Source: Novosphingobium endophyticum (GTDB lineage: Bacteria; Pseudomonadota; Alphaproteobacteria; Sphingomonadales; Sphingomonadaceae). Taken from it: a stretch of 64,000 nt of DNA. Below, in pieces: positions 1 to 9,700 of this stretch. The number at the start of each line of letters is the position of its first letter. The first letter of the stretch is position 1. A program made the translations under genes and the position numbers. The stretch lies in NCBI RefSeq assembly GCF_014640675.1, contig NZ_BMHK01000010.1, forward strand, positions 62,001 to 126,000, read 5' to 3'. Below the pieces are notes generated by a model that was given only the letters and a program-made list of their open reading frames with translations, did not search any database and was not told where the DNA came from.

Positions 1-516
1 GTCTTCGGCCCCGGCGTCACGGTTGCCGACGATGTCGTCATTCATGCCTTCTCGCACCTCGCTGGCGCGACCCTGGAAAGTGGTGTCGAGGTCGGGCCTT
101 ACGCCCGCCTGCGCCCCGGCGCGGTGCTCAAGTCGAAATCGAAGGTCGGCAATTTCGTCGAAGTCAAGAAGGCGGTGCTGGGCGAAGGGGCCAAGGCCAA
201 TCACCTGACGTACCTCGGCGATGCCGAGATCGGTGCCGGCGCCAACATCGGCGCGGGTACGATTACCTGCAACTACGACGGCTACTTCAAGCACAAGACC
301 ATAATCGGCGAGCGCGCCTTCATCGGCTCGAACAGCGCCCTCGTTGCGCCGGTGAAGATCGGCGCGGACGCCATCGTCGCCGCCGGAAGCGCGGTGACAC
401 GCGACGTGGCCGACGGAGAACTTCGCATGGTGCGCGGGGACCAGCTCGTGAAACCCGGCTGGGCAGACCGGTTCCACGACGCCATGAAAAAGAAGAAGGC
501 CGAACAAGACAAGTAA
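1..516 (+). CDS. glmU: GlmU, C-terminal part (bifunctional UDP-GlcNAc pyrophosphorylase / glucosamine-1-P acetyltransferase), 5' truncated by window
   Basis: The frame is open from base 1 and stops at 516, giving the last 171 residues of the protein. The visible part is the left-handed beta-helix acetyltransferase domain. It shows hexapeptide repeats, the GPYARLRPG segment and [12 protein letters not shown], which holds the likely catalytic His of this family, followed by [11 protein letters not shown]. The tail is Lys-rich. GlmU acetylates glucosamine-1-phosphate and then makes UDP-GlcNAc for peptidoglycan and LPS; the uridylyltransferase domain lies outside the window. glmS follows 1 kb downstream on the same strand, so both ends of the same pathway are grouped here. 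Confidence 0.96.
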   Translation, partial: VFGPGVTVADDVVIHAFSHLAGATLESGVEVGPYARLRPGAVLKSKSKVGNFVEVKKAVLGEGAKANHLTYLGDAEIGAGANIGAGTITCNYDGYFKHKTIIGERAFIGSNSALVAPVKIGADAIVAAGSAVTRDVADGELRMVRGDQLVKPGWADRFHDAMKKKKAEQDK

Positions 517-577
517 AGTCCAGCGGCGCGCCGGCCTGCACGGCGGCGCCCACGCTTTTCACCACGACGGAGTCATC

Positions 578-1408
578 ATGGCAAGCAGCCCCTGGAGCCA
601 CACCCGCAGTTCGTCGGTTTCCGACGACGTCGATTTCGAGATCAAGGGACAGGAACTCCAGTTCGTCGAAATCGAACTCGATCCGGGCGAGAGCGCGGTG
701 GCCGAGGCCGGAGCGATGGTCTGGAAGGACGCCACGATCGAGATGTCGACGGTATTCGGCGACGGTTCCGGCGGTCAGGGGAGCGGCTTCATGGGCAAGC
801 TGCTCGGTGCCGGAAAGCGCCTCGTCACCGGCGAAAGCCTGTTCACCACCGTTTTTACCCATCAAGGGCAAGGCAAGGCGCGCGTCGCCTTCGCCGCCCC
901 GGTGCCGGGCGCGATCCTTCCGATCAAGCTGGACGATGTCGGCGGCCGCCTGATCTGCCAGAAGGACGCCTTCCTTGCCGCCGCGCGCGGCGTTTCGATC
1001 GGCATTCATTTCCAGCAACGGATCATGACCGGGCTGTTCGGCGGCGAAGGCTTCATCATGCAGAAGCTGGAAGGCGATGGCTGGGTCTTCGTGCAGATGG
1101 GCGGAACCGTGGTCGAGCGCGAACTCGCCCCCGGCGAGGAACTGCACATCGATACCGGCTGCGTCGCGGCCTATACGTCCGGCATTGATTTCGACGTGAT
1201 CCGCGCCGGCTCCGTCAAATCGATGATCTTCGGCGGCGAAGGCGTGTTCTTCGCCCGCCTGCGCGGTCCCGGCAAGGTCTGGATACAGTCGCTACCCTTC
1301 TCGCGGCTTGCCGGACGCATGCTGGCGGCGGCCGGCTCGCGCGGCGGACAGAACCGGGGCGAAGGCTCTATTCTCGGCGGCTTCGGCAACATGCTCGACG
1401 GCGATTAG
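578..1408 (+). CDS. TIGR00266 / AIM24-family protein
   Basis: A 276-residue soluble protein of the AIM24-like family (TIGR00266). The N-terminal third carries the family's characteristic stretch around residues 42-60 (DPGESAVAEAGAMVWK), and Gly-rich segments follow (GSGFMGKLLGAGKR, GLFGGEGF). It has no signal peptide or membrane segment. The family has a double-stranded beta-helix fold and no firmly assigned biochemical role in bacteria. The gene sits between glmU and glmS on the same strand (61 bp after glmU), but nothing in its sequence ties it to amino-sugar metabolism. A weak GGAG precedes the ATG. Confidence 0.85.
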   Translation: MASSPWSHTRSSSVSDDVDFEIKGQELQFVEIELDPGESAVAEAGAMVWKDATIEMSTVFGDGSGGQGSGFMGKLLGAGKRLVTGESLFTTVFTHQGQGKARVAFAAPVPGAILPIKLDDVGGRLICQKDAFLAAARGVSIGIHFQQRIMTGLFGGEGFIMQKLEGDGWVFVQMGGTVVERELAPGEELHIDTGCVAAYTSGIDFDVIRAGSVKSMIFGGEGVFFARLRGPGKVWIQSLPFSRLAGRMLAAAGSRGGQNRGEGSILGGFGNMLDGD

Positions 1409-1519
1409 GGCCTTTCAGGGTCTTTCCGGGCCGGATTAGTACGATTTTCTCACTTGTACCGTTGGCCGCGTGCTGCAACAGCCGGCCATCGGCAGACTAC
1501 AGGGGCAGCGTTCTCTCTC

Positions 1520-3343
1520 ATGTGTGGAATTATCGGCATCGTCGGCAAGGAAGAAGTCGCAGAGCGCTTGGTCGACGGCCTCAGACGCATGGAATACCGC
1601 GGCTATGACAGCGCCGGCGTATGCACGGTGGAAGATGGCCGGCTCGTCCGCCGCCGCGCCGAGGGCAAGCTGCTCAACCTCGTGAGGGAACTGGCGCAGA
1701 ACCCCGCGCCGGGCCTGATCGGCATCGCCCACACGCGCTGGGCGACGCACGGCGCACCCACCGCCGCCAACGCCCATCCCCACGCGACCGAAGAACTCGC
1801 GCTCGTGCACAATGGCATCATCGAGAACTTCCGCCCCTTGCGCGAAGGGCTCGAGGCGCGGGGCCGCACGTTCGAGAGCCAGACCGACACCGAAGTCGTC
1901 GCCCATCTCGTCTCCGAACAGGTCGAGGCAGGCCTGTCGCCCGAGGACGCGGTGAAAGCGGTCCTGCCGCAGCTTCGCGGCGCCTTCGCGCTTGCCATAG
2001 CTTTCCGCCGCTACCCCGACATGCTGATCGGCGCCCGCCTCGGCTCGCCGCTCGTCGTCGGCTACGGCGACGGCGAGACATATCTGGGCTCGGACGCGCT
2101 CGCCCTCGCCCCGCTGACGCAGAAGATCTCGTATCTGGAGGAAGGCGACTGGGTCGTCATCACCCGCGAAGGTGCGCGCATCCACGATGCCGACAACAAT
2201 CCCGTCGAGCGCGAGGTGGTGACCTCGGGCGCCTCTGCCGTGGCGATCGAGAAGGGCAATTATCGCCACTTCATGCAGAAGGAGATCTTCGAGCAGCCGA
2301 CCGTGGTGGCTCAGACCCTGCGCAGCTACATCCGGCAGGTGGACCAGTCGGTCGCCCTGCCCCAGATCGATTTCGACGTTACCGGCGTGAGCCGCATAAC
2401 TATCGTCGCCTGCGGCACCAGCTTCTATGCCGGCATGGTCGCCAAGTACTGGATCGAGCACTTCGCGCGCCTGCCGGTCGACATAGACGTAGCAAGCGAG
2501 TTTCGCTACCGCGAGCCGGTGCTCGAACCGGGCGGGCTTGCCCTGTTCATCTCGCAATCGGGCGAAACCGCCGACACACTCGCGGCGCTGCGCCACTGCA
2601 AGGACGCGGGGCAGAAGATAGCCGTTGTGGTCAACGTGCCGACCAGCACCATGGCGCGCGAGGCGGACCTGCTGCTGCCCACCCACGCCGGGCCGGAGAT
2701 CGGCGTCGCCTCGACCAAGGCCTTCACCTGCCAGCTCGCGGTGCTCGCCGCCCTGGCCGCGCATCTCGCCGTCAAGCGTGGACACATGGACCGCGCCGAA
2801 GAGACCGAAATCGTCAAGCATCTCCTCGAAGCGCCGGCCTGCCTCAACGCCGCGCTCGCCTACGACGAGGATATCGCCGAGATGGCCCACCTCATCGCTC
2901 CGGCTCGCGACGTGCTCTACCTGGGCCGCGGCCCGGACTATCCGCTGGCGCTGGAGGGTGCGCTCAAGCTCAAGGAAATCAGCTATATTCACGCGGAGGG
3001 CTACGCCTCGGGCGAAATGAAGCACGGCCCTATCGCGCTGATCGACGATGCGGTTCCAGTCGTGGTCATCGCGCCCTCGGGTCCGCTCTTCGAGAAGACC
3101 GTCAGCAACATGCAGGAAGTGCGCGCGCGCGGCGGCAAGGTCGTGCTGATCTCGGACCGGGACGGTATCGATGAGGCCGGAGACGGCTGCATCGCGACCA
3201 TCGAGATGCCCAAGGTCCACCCGCTGATCGCACCGCTAGTCTATGCCGTGCCGGTGCAACTGCTCGCCTACCACGTCGCCTGCGTGAAAGGCACCGACGT
3301 CGACCAGCCACGCAACCTTGCGAAGAGCGTGACCGTCGAATAG
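1520..3343 (+). CDS. glmS: Glutamine--fructose-6-phosphate aminotransferase (isomerizing)
   Basis: GlmS converts fructose-6-phosphate and glutamine into glucosamine-6-phosphate, the first step to UDP-GlcNAc. The start is set at 1520 because the protein must begin MCGIIGIVG: Cys2 becomes the N-terminal nucleophile of the glutaminase domain. The reading frame is open further upstream, but those residues would block that Cys. The product is 607 residues, the usual family length. The N-terminal class II amidotransferase domain is followed by two SIS sugar-isomerase domains (CGTSFYAGM and SQSGETADT in the first, GRGPDYPLALEGALKLKE in the second). The C-terminus ends DQPRNLAKSVTVE, the conserved family tail. 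No glmS ribozyme is seen upstream. Confidence 0.97.
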   Translation: MCGIIGIVGKEEVAERLVDGLRRMEYRGYDSAGVCTVEDGRLVRRRAEGKLLNLVRELAQNPAPGLIGIAHTRWATHGAPTAANAHPHATEELALVHNGIIENFRPLREGLEARGRTFESQTDTEVVAHLVSEQVEAGLSPEDAVKAVLPQLRGAFALAIAFRRYPDMLIGARLGSPLVVGYGDGETYLGSDALALAPLTQKISYLEEGDWVVITREGARIHDADNNPVEREVVTSGASAVAIEKGNYRHFMQKEIFEQPTVVAQTLRSYIRQVDQSVALPQIDFDVTGVSRITIVACGTSFYAGMVAKYWIEHFARLPVDIDVASEFRYREPVLEPGGLALFISQSGETADTLAALRHCKDAGQKIAVVVNVPTSTMAREADLLLPTHAGPEIGVASTKAFTCQLAVLAALAAHLAVKRGHMDRAEETEIVKHLLEAPACLNAALAYDEDIAEMAHLIAPARDVLYLGRGPDYPLALEGALKLKEISYIHAEGYASGEMKHGPIALIDDAVPVVVIAPSGPLFEKTVSNMQEVRARGGKVVLISDRDGIDEAGDGCIATIEMPKVHPLIAPLVYAVPVQLLAYHVACVKGTDVDQPRNLAKSVTVE

Positions 3344-3441
3344 CGGCCCGGGTCTTCAATTCAGACAAGGCCGGCCGTATTTGCATCTGTGTTCGCCGGT
3401 GCTTTACTCCGTAATAACCCTCAGTCGGTTATAGCGGCGGC

Positions 3442-5802
3442 GTGAAGAAACCATCCACCGCCAGCGCTCTGCCCAAAGAGCTGCCCATCCCTGCCGTCCT
3501 GGGCCTGACCGATCCAGACGAAGGCGACTGGGCACGGCTGCGGGGCATCCAGTATTCCTGCCTCGGCCACTCGACTTTCGCGCGGATCGCCACGCAGGTT
3601 GCCGCGATGCTGGCCGTGGCCGCCCTCGTCCTGGGGCAGGTCCACCCGGTCATCGTCGCCGCCTGGGCGGTGATTGCCGCTACAACGCTGTGGCGCGGCG
3701 TCAGGATAGACCGGTCGCTGATCGATGCGGATCGCAGGCGCATTTCACGGGATGAAGTCAATGCCCAGATGATCTGCTCCGTCCTCAACGGTCTGGCATG
3801 GTCGGTCCCGCTCGGCGCCTTCGGGTTCTTCGTCGACACCGAAACGCAGGTGAAACTCTGGGTGGTGCTGGCCACGCTGATGACAGCCTCGGCGGTCCTG
3901 CTACCCGCTGTACCGCTGGGAACGTTGCTATTCACCTGCATTGCCGGCGGGTCTGCGATCGTATTCTTCCTCTCTTCCGGCATGTTCGACATGGTCGCCG
4001 TCAGCGTCGTGTTTTCCGGCATCGTGATCGCCGCGGCCATAGAAAGCGCGCGGCGTCACATCACCACCAAGGTCGCGGAAGCCGGGATTATCGAGAAAGA
4101 CGAAGTCGTCTCCATGCTCCTTCGCGAATTCGAGGAGGGAGAAGCCGACTGGCTCTGGCAGATCGACACCTCGCGCCGTGTCCGCTCCGCCTCGCCGCGC
4201 TTTGCCTTTGCCCTGGGCATGGAGACAGCGGAGATCGAGGGGATGCCCCTCATCCAGCTCATCGCCGGCTCGGCGTGGGAAAGCGGACAGTTTTCCAGCA
4301 GCCTGCGCGACCTTGCCGAGCGTCTCAAGCAGCGCGAGAACTTCTCCAACCTACTGGTACGCGTGACGATTCACGGACGGTCGCGCTGGTGGGAACTGTC
4401 GGGCACGCCAAAGTTCGACGAGAACGGCAATTTCGACGGCTTTCGCGGCGTCGGCTCGGATGTGACCGAAGCCCGCGAGAATTCGGACAAGATCGCCTGG
4501 CTCGCACGGTACGATACGCTGACCGGACTCCCCAACCGCCTGATGCTGACCGAGACCTTGGGCGAAGCCCTGACTTATGCCGAGAAGTGGCGCACCCGCT
4601 GCGCCCTCCTGATGATAGATCTCGATCGCTTCAAGTCGGTCAACGATTCGCTCGGCCACCTCGTCGGCGACCAGTTGCTGGCGCGCGTCTCGGAGCGGCT
4701 CAAGGAACTGATGACCGACAACGAACTGTGCGGCCGTCTGGGCGGTGACGAATTCGCCATCGTCATTCGCGATGCCAGCGACCTGCAACATGTCGAGTGC
4801 GTTGCGGAGCGCGTGATCCAGCGGCTTTCACAGCCCTATGAGGTCGATCACCATACACTCTACGTCGGCGCTTCAGTCGGTTCGGCGATCGGGCCGCGTG
4901 ACGGCTCCACGGTAGAGACGCTGATGCGCAACGCGGACCTTGCGCTCTACCGCTCCAAGGACACCGGCGGCAACGCGCATTGCACCTTCGAACCCGCCCT
5001 CCACGCCCATGCCGAGGAACGCCGCAAGCTCGAAGTCGCGCTGCGCCACGCGCTCGAGCGCAAGGAATTCGAGCTGGTCTACCAGCCCGTCGTCGCCGCT
5101 GACACGGAAGGCGTCGTGAGCTTCGAGGCCCTGCTGCGCTGGAACAGCAAGGAACACGGAAGCGTGTCTCCGGTGAAGTTCATTCCGCTGGCCGAGGACA
5201 CGCGCCTGATCGTGCCCATCGGCGAATGGGTCCTGCACCAGGCATGCCGGGAAGCGATGAACTGGCCCGAGCATGTGCGTGTGGCAGTCAACGTTTCAGG
5301 CGAGCAGTTGCTGGAGCAGAACTTCGTTGCCCGCGTCGTCTCCGCCCTGACGCAAAGCGGCCTCAAGGCCAGCCGCCTCGAGGTGGAGGTCACCGAAAGC
5401 ATCTTCCTGCGCGATACGGCCAAGGCCAATGCCGCGCTGGAGCAAGTGATGGCACTGGGCTGCAGCGTCGCGCTCGACGATTTCGGGACGGGCTATTCCT
5501 CGCTCGGCTACCTGCGCAAGCTGCGGTTCTCGACGATCAAGGTCGACCGAATGTTCGTTCAGGGCGCCGCGACGGGCAATCCGGAAAGTCTGGCCATCAT
5601 CCGCGCCGTCGTCGCCATGGCCGACAGCCTGGGCATGTCGACCACCGCCGAAGGCGCGGAAACGCAAGCGGAGGTCGACATCATCCGCCAGCTCGGCTGC
5701 CGCAAGATCCAGGGATATTTCTTCGGTCGCCCGATGTCGGCAGCCGATGCCCTGGCACTGTTCCGCGATTCAACCCGGCTTACGAACCAAACCGCGGCCT
5801 AG
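3442..5802 (+). CDS. Membrane GGDEF-EAL protein with PAS-like domain (cyclic-di-GMP turnover)
   Basis: A 786-residue protein starting at GTG. Hydrophobic segments occupy about residues 50-190, a PAS-like domain about 220-345, a GGDEF domain about 355-515 and an EAL domain about 530-780. The GGDEF signature is intact ([10 protein letters not shown]). The EAL motif is intact (FEALLRW), and loop 6 is intact (DDFGTGYSS). Both diguanylate cyclase and phosphodiesterase activity are therefore possible. The RxxD product-inhibition site that often precedes GGDEF is not present: the four residues at that place read TDNE. The gene is a single unit; its TAG stop overlaps the stop of convergent purQ. Which activity dominates cannot be told from sequence. 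Confidence 0.93.
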   Translation: MKKPSTASALPKELPIPAVLGLTDPDEGDWARLRGIQYSCLGHSTFARIATQVAAMLAVAALVLGQVHPVIVAAWAVIAATTLWRGVRIDRSLIDADRRRISRDEVNAQMICSVLNGLAWSVPLGAFGFFVDTETQVKLWVVLATLMTASAVLLPAVPLGTLLFTCIAGGSAIVFFLSSGMFDMVAVSVVFSGIVIAAAIESARRHITTKVAEAGIIEKDEVVSMLLREFEEGEADWLWQIDTSRRVRSASPRFAFALGMETAEIEGMPLIQLIAGSAWESGQFSSSLRDLAERLKQRENFSNLLVRVTIHGRSRWWELSGTPKFDENGNFDGFRGVGSDVTEARENSDKIAWLARYDTLTGLPNRLMLTETLGEALTYAEKWRTRCALLMIDLDRFKSVNDSLGHLVGDQLLARVSERLKELMTDNELCGRLGGDEFAIVIRDASDLQHVECVAERVIQRLSQPYEVDHHTLYVGASVGSAIGPRDGSTVETLMRNADLALYRSKDTGGNAHCTFEPALHAHAEERRKLEVALRHALERKEFELVYQPVVAADTEGVVSFEALLRWNSKEHGSVSPVKFIPLAEDTRLIVPIGEWVLHQACREAMNWPEHVRVAVNVSGEQLLEQNFVARVVSALTQSGLKASRLEVEVTESIFLRDTAKANAALEQVMALGCSVALDDFGTGYSSLGYLRKLRFSTIKVDRMFVQGAATGNPESLAIIRAVVAMADSLGMSTTAEGAETQAEVDIIRQLGCRKIQGYFFGRPMSAADALALFRDSTRLTNQTAA

Positions 5803-6476
5803 GCCCCGACCAGCGCTTTCATCGCACTTTCGAACAGCGCCCGGCCGTCCGTGCCGCCATGCGTCGCTTCGATCGCCCGCTCAGGGTGCGGCATCATGCC
5901 GAGCACGTTTCCGGCACCGTTGAGCACACCCGCGATCTGGCGCGACGAACCGTTGACGTCCTCCGCGTAGCGGAAGGCCACCCGGCCCTCGCCTTCGAGG
6001 CGGTCGAGCGTCGCTTCGTCGGCGAAGTAGTTTCCGTCATGGTGGGCGACGGGAATCAGGATTTCCTGCCCGGCCTCATAACCGCTGGTAAACAGCGACT
6101 GCGCATTCTCGACCCTGAGCTTCACGTCGCGGCAGACGAAGCGGATCACCGAATTGCGCAGCAACGCTCCCGGCAGCAGACCGCTCTCGGTCAGGACCTG
6201 AAAGCCGTTGCAGACACCCAGCACGGGCACACCGCGGTTGGCGGCTTCCACCACGGCGCGCATGATCGGCGAGCGCGAGGCGATCGCGCCGCAGCGCAGA
6301 TAGTCGCCGTAGGAAAAGCCGCCCGGCAGCGCGATGAAGTCGAGCCCCTCGGGCAGGTCGGCGTCGCCGTGCCAGACGCGAAGCGGCGCGGTGCCGGAAA
6401 CCTTCTCCAGCGCCACCGCCATGTCGCGGTCGCAATTGGAGCCGGGAAAAGTGACGACGGCGCAGCAGAAGGTCAT
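5799..6476 (-). CDS. purQ: Phosphoribosylformylglycinamidine synthase subunit PurQ
   Basis: The glutaminase subunit of the three-part FGAM synthase (PurS-PurQ-PurL), step 4 of purine synthesis. The 225-residue product begins [18 protein letters not shown]. It has the class I amidotransferase nucleophile in GVCNGFQ and the His-Glu pair near the C-terminus in [10 protein letters not shown]. The start at 6476 is chosen because it gives an ATGA overlap with the purS stop and the normal family length; the open frame upstream adds 20 unsupported residues. Its TAG stop shares the palindromic CTAG with the opposite-strand GGDEF-EAL gene. purL is not adjacent in this window. Confidence 0.96.
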   Translation of the reverse strand: MTFCCAVVTFPGSNCDRDMAVALEKVSGTAPLRVWHGDADLPEGLDFIALPGGFSYGDYLRCGAIASRSPIMRAVVEAANRGVPVLGVCNGFQVLTESGLLPGALLRNSVIRFVCRDVKLRVENAQSLFTSGYEAGQEILIPVAHHDGNYFADEATLDRLEGEGRVAFRYAEDVNGSSRQIAGVLNGAGNVLGMMPHPERAIEATHGGTDGRALFESAMKALVGA

Positions 6477-6709
6477 GTGGCGACCTTTTCGATGCGGTAG
6501 TTCTCGATCACCATGTTGGCGAGCAGCTTGCGGCACATGTCGTCGAGCGCCTCATCGGTGACGCTGTCCGCCACATCGAGTTCGATCAGGCGCCCTGCCC
6601 GCACTTCGTTGACGCCCGAGAAGCCGAGTCCTTCGAGCGAATGGTGGATCGCCCGACCCTGCGGATCGAGGACACCGGGCTTGAGGCTGACGTGGACGCG
6701 GACTTTCAT
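6473..6709 (-). CDS. purS: Phosphoribosylformylglycinamidine synthase subunit PurS
   Basis: A 78-residue protein ([18 protein letters not shown]...) with the typical PurS start and the conserved [21 protein letters not shown] region. PurS is the small structural subunit that bridges PurQ and PurL and channels ammonia. It overlaps purQ by four bases (ATGA), so the two are probably translationally coupled. The 209 bp upstream separate it from a divergent SDR gene and should hold both promoters. Confidence 0.95.
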   Translation of the reverse strand: MKVRVHVSLKPGVLDPQGRAIHHSLEGLGFSGVNEVRAGRLIELDVADSVTDEALDDMCRKLLANMVIENYRIEKVAT

Positions 6710-6918
6710 CGCGGAAGGCCTTTCGCTTGGGCGGTCTGGTCAAGGCGGTCATCGAGACTCGCCGGATTCGTTTCGCACCGCCTATGGCGCCGGGAGCGCG
6801 CGGGAGCAAGCGGCAGAGCGCCATATGGTGCATCGCGCTTTGCAATTGAACCGCACCGACGAACCTGCCATTTCGCCTGACGTTCATCGGAAAACGCGCC
6901 AAGCCGGAGTGCCGCGAC

Positions 6919-7824
6919 ATGACTATCTCCTTCGAAGGACAGGTCGCAATCGTGACCGGTGCCGGCAATGGCCTCGGCCGCGCCTACGCGCTCGAACTCG
7001 CGCGGCGCGGTGCGAAAGTCGTGGTCAACGACATCGGCGGCACGCGCGACGGAACGGGCCAGTCCGACGCGGCCTTGTCCGTGGTCGAGGAAATCCGCGC
7101 CGCCGGCGGTGAAGCTGTGCCCGATGGCGGCGACGTTTCGGACTTTGCGCAGATGGAAGCGATGGCGGCGCGCGCGAAGGAGCAATGGGGCGCCGTCCAT
7201 ATCCTGATCAACAATGCCGGCATCCTGCGCGACCGCACGTTCGCCAAGATGGACCCGGCCGATTTCGAGCTGGTCGTACGCGTCCACCTCATCGGCAGCG
7301 CCTTCGCCACCAAGGCGGTGTGGGAAACCATGCGCGAGCAGGGATACGGCCGCGTGCTGATGACGACGTCCGCTTCGGGGCTCGGCGGCAATTTCGGCCA
7401 GGCCAACTACGGCGCGGCCAAGGCGGGCGTGCTCGGGCTTGCCCGCACGCTCCGGATGGAAGGCGCCAAGCACGACATCCGCGTCAACTGCATCGCACCG
7501 ACCGCCGGCACCCGCATGACCGCCGACATCTTTCCGGACGAGGCCTACAAGGCCTTCGAACCCGAAGCGGTGGTCCCCGCCGCCCTGTTCCTTGTCTCGA
7601 AGGACGCGCCCAGCGACGCAATCGTCGCGGCCGGCGGCGGCGTGTTCCAGAGCGCCTTTATCACCATGAACGAAGGCGTGCTGCTACCGGAGGGCGAACG
7701 CACGGTGGAAGGCTTCGCCAAGGCGTGGGACCGCATCCGCGACCGGCGCGGTGATCGTGTGCTGGAGAACGGCATGGAGCAATCGCACCACGCGCTGTCG
7801 ATGCTGTTGAAATCGCAGGGCTAA
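6919..7824 (+). CDS. SDR-family oxidoreductase, MFE-2 (3-hydroxyacyl-CoA dehydrogenase)-like
   Basis: A 301-residue classical short-chain dehydrogenase. The cofactor motif TGAGNGLG is at residues 14-21, NNAG at about 97-100, and the catalytic YxxxK reads YGAAK. The DIGGTRDGTG segment after beta-2 and the long C-terminus are typical of the dehydrogenase domain of multifunctional enzyme type 2 and its stand-alone bacterial homologues, which oxidise 3-hydroxyacyl-CoAs. A Shine-Dalgarno-like GGAG precedes the ATG. It is a single-gene unit, divergent from purS. The exact acyl substrate is not visible. Confidence 0.88.
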   Translation: MTISFEGQVAIVTGAGNGLGRAYALELARRGAKVVVNDIGGTRDGTGQSDAALSVVEEIRAAGGEAVPDGGDVSDFAQMEAMAARAKEQWGAVHILINNAGILRDRTFAKMDPADFELVVRVHLIGSAFATKAVWETMREQGYGRVLMTTSASGLGGNFGQANYGAAKAGVLGLARTLRMEGAKHDIRVNCIAPTAGTRMTADIFPDEAYKAFEPEAVVPAALFLVSKDAPSDAIVAAGGGVFQSAFITMNEGVLLPEGERTVEGFAKAWDRIRDRRGDRVLENGMEQSHHALSMLLKSQG

Positions 7825-7898
7825 ACTCTGGCAAGGCGGATTGACGCGAATGCCTCGTCCGGCCAAGCTTCACTTGGCGCGTAGGGGAATCTCCAAGT

Positions 7899-8570
7899 AT
7901 GTCTAGCTATCTTGCTAAGCGCGACAGCGCACGGCTAACGACATTGTCGCGCGTCGCGCAGGTATCGATTGCTATTTACATTCTGGTCTGGATTGTCGTG
8001 GCCGCCATAAGCGGCTGGATGTTGAGCATCGTCATGACCGAACCGTATGGTCAGGCGTGGTACATCGCCTTTGGTGTGCGCAGCGTTGCGATGGGGATCG
8101 GCATTCTCTTCTTCGTCGCCAGCGTACCTCCGATCCTTGCCTGGTTTCACAAGAGCCTTGCCAACTTGCACGACGCGGGCCTTTCCGGACTTTCGGTTCG
8201 TCCCGGGTGGTCCGTCGGCAGTTTCTTCGTCCCGGTGGCAAACCTGTTCGTACCATTTCTTGCCATGCGAGAACTCTGGAATCGGAGCCACGGCGAGGAC
8301 GAATGGCAGGCCAAGGCGAGTGTCAGCGAGATCACGATCTGGTGGACATGCTACCTCGCGGGAACGCTGCTGGTCAGCTTTGTGACCTGCATCTCGCTAT
8401 TTAATATCTTCACGAACGCCGGAATCGTGACGCCGGTCGGTGTCAACCCAGCACTTGAACTGACCGGAGTTTCGCTGTGGTGTATCTCCGCGCTGTTTCT
8501 GTTCCGCATAATCGGCAAGATCACCAAGGCTCAACAATCGCTCGCGGATGAACGACTGACGTTCGCCTGA
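7899..8570 (+). CDS. DUF4328 domain membrane protein
   Basis: A 223-residue protein with four to five hydrophobic segments (about residues 20-48, 60-82, 118-130, 145-170, 195-212). The central PGWSVGSFFVPVANLFVPF segment matches the characteristic DUF4328 pattern of a Trp-Gly-Phe stretch followed by a conserved Pro-Ala-Asn-Leu helix. The function of DUF4328 is unknown. Base composition is slightly less GC-rich than the neighbours. Its TGA ends at 8570 and the convergent DUF2794 gene ends at 8571, leaving no gap. Confidence 0.82.
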   Translation: MSSYLAKRDSARLTTLSRVAQVSIAIYILVWIVVAAISGWMLSIVMTEPYGQAWYIAFGVRSVAMGIGILFFVASVPPILAWFHKSLANLHDAGLSGLSVRPGWSVGSFFVPVANLFVPFLAMRELWNRSHGEDEWQAKASVSEITIWWTCYLAGTLLVSFVTCISLFNIFTNAGIVTPVGVNPALELTGVSLWCISALFLFRIIGKITKAQQSLADERLTFA

Positions 8571-8942
8571 TCACCCCTCGACCACCTTCAGCAGCCTGCG
8601 CTCGAGCGGGCTCAGCACCCCGGCCAGTTCGTGGCCGCGCTTGAGTATCTGCCCGGCCTCGCCGAACAGCGTCCACATGCCCTGCTTGCCCCGCAGCGAG
8701 GGGCGTTTTTCTACGCGGGCGTGGGGGCGTTCGGCAGCGCGTCGGAAGGCGCAGAAGCTGGCGGCATCCTTGCCGAAGTCCATCGCATAGTCGCGCCACA
8801 TCCCAGCGGCGACCATGCGGCCGTAGAGATCGAGAATGCGCGTCAGTTCCAGCCGGTCAAAGCCGACCTGCAGCAGCCCGCGCCGGGGGAACGCTACGAC
8901 ACTGCCGGGAAGCGAATTCGATCCTGCCGGACCCGCCGCCAT
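8571..8942 (-). CDS. DUF2794 family protein
   Basis: A 123-residue soluble protein. FDRLELTRILDLYGRMVAAG, followed by WRDYAMDF, SFCAFRRAAERP and EKRP, is the signature of DUF2794, a family largely restricted to alphaproteobacteria and without assigned function. It begins five bases after the cysE stop on the same strand, so the two are likely co-transcribed. The first 20 residues are poorly conserved in character and a later start is possible, but no better start codon with a ribosome site is evident. Confidence 0.82.
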   Translation of the reverse strand: MAAGPAGSNSLPGSVVAFPRRGLLQVGFDRLELTRILDLYGRMVAAGMWRDYAMDFGKDAASFCAFRRAAERPHARVEKRPSLRGKQGMWTLFGEAGQILKRGHELAGVLSPLERRLLKVVEG

Positions 8943-8947
8943 CCAGG

Positions 8948-9649
8948 TCAGACGCCCTTGCAGGCAGGCTCGGACGACTTGGCGGCCTCACGCTCCGCCA
9001 TCAGCGCCTCCACCTGCGCGCGCAGAACCTCGATCTGCTCTTCCAGTTCGTCGACGCGCTGGTTGGGAGCCGGTTCGCACGGTTCCTTGCAGGGCGTGCC
9101 GTAAGGCATAAATTCCTTGGCATAGGTTTCGGCCCCGACCAACGTCGAGCGGGCCTTGACGCCGATCATCGTCGCGCCTTCGGGCACGTTCTCGGTCACG
9201 ACCGCGCTGGCGCCGATACGCGCGCGCTTGCCGATCGTGACGGGGCCGATGATCTGCGCGCCCGAACCGACGATGACGTTGTCCTCCAGCGTCGGGTGGC
9301 GCTTGCCGCCCTTGCCATTGGTCGGGTTCGATCCGCCCAGCGTGACGCACTGGTAGATCGTCACGTTGTCGCCGATCTCGGCCGTCTCGCCGATCACGGT
9401 GAAACCGTGGTCGATGAAGAAATTCCTGCCGATCGTGGCGCCGGGATGAATGTCGATTGCGGTCAGAAAACGCGAGAGGTGGTTTACCGCGCGCGCCAGA
9501 AAGAACAGCCGCGCCCTGAACAGGCGATTCGCGACCCGGTGCCAAAACAGCGCCCAGACACCGGGATAGAGCAGCACTTCCCAGCGCGAACGCGGCGCGG
9601 GGTCGCGCGCCACCACGGAATCCAGATAGCGGACAAGTTTACCCAGCAT
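8948..9649 (-). CDS. cysE: Serine O-acetyltransferase, EpsC type
   Basis: Makes O-acetylserine from serine and acetyl-CoA, the carbon acceptor for cysteine synthesis. The 233-residue product has the EpsC-type layout: a short alpha-helical N-terminus (YPGVWALFWHRVANRLF), then a left-handed beta-helix with DIHPGATIGRNFFIDHG, GETAEIGDNVTIYQ and TLGGSNP. The His in FIDHG is in the catalytic region of the family. A C-terminal extension with a short predicted coiled coil (about residues 205-225) carries three Cys residues. It is followed after five bases by the DUF2794 gene. Confidence 0.93.
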   Translation of the reverse strand: MLGKLVRYLDSVVARDPAPRSRWEVLLYPGVWALFWHRVANRLFRARLFFLARAVNHLSRFLTAIDIHPGATIGRNFFIDHGFTVIGETAEIGDNVTIYQCVTLGGSNPTNGKGGKRHPTLEDNVIVGSGAQIIGPVTIGKRARIGASAVVTENVPEGATMIGVKARSTLVGAETYAKEFMPYGTPCKEPCEPAPNQRVDELEEQIEVLRAQVEALMAEREAAKSSEPACKGV

Positions 9650-9700
9650 TGTCCGAATCTCCCATCAAAAGGCCCGAAAGGCAAGCTCCGCGAGGCGAAG

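Noticed and set aside
1409..1519. glmS ribozyme or riboswitch ahead of glmS
   Set aside because: The 111-bp gap shows no conserved ribozyme core; that element is known from Gram-positives.
1436..3220. Very long open frame antisense to glmS
   Set aside because: It is a codon-bias shadow of a GC-rich gene: composition is Arg/Gly/Asp/His-rich with no family features, while the plus strand is clearly glmS.
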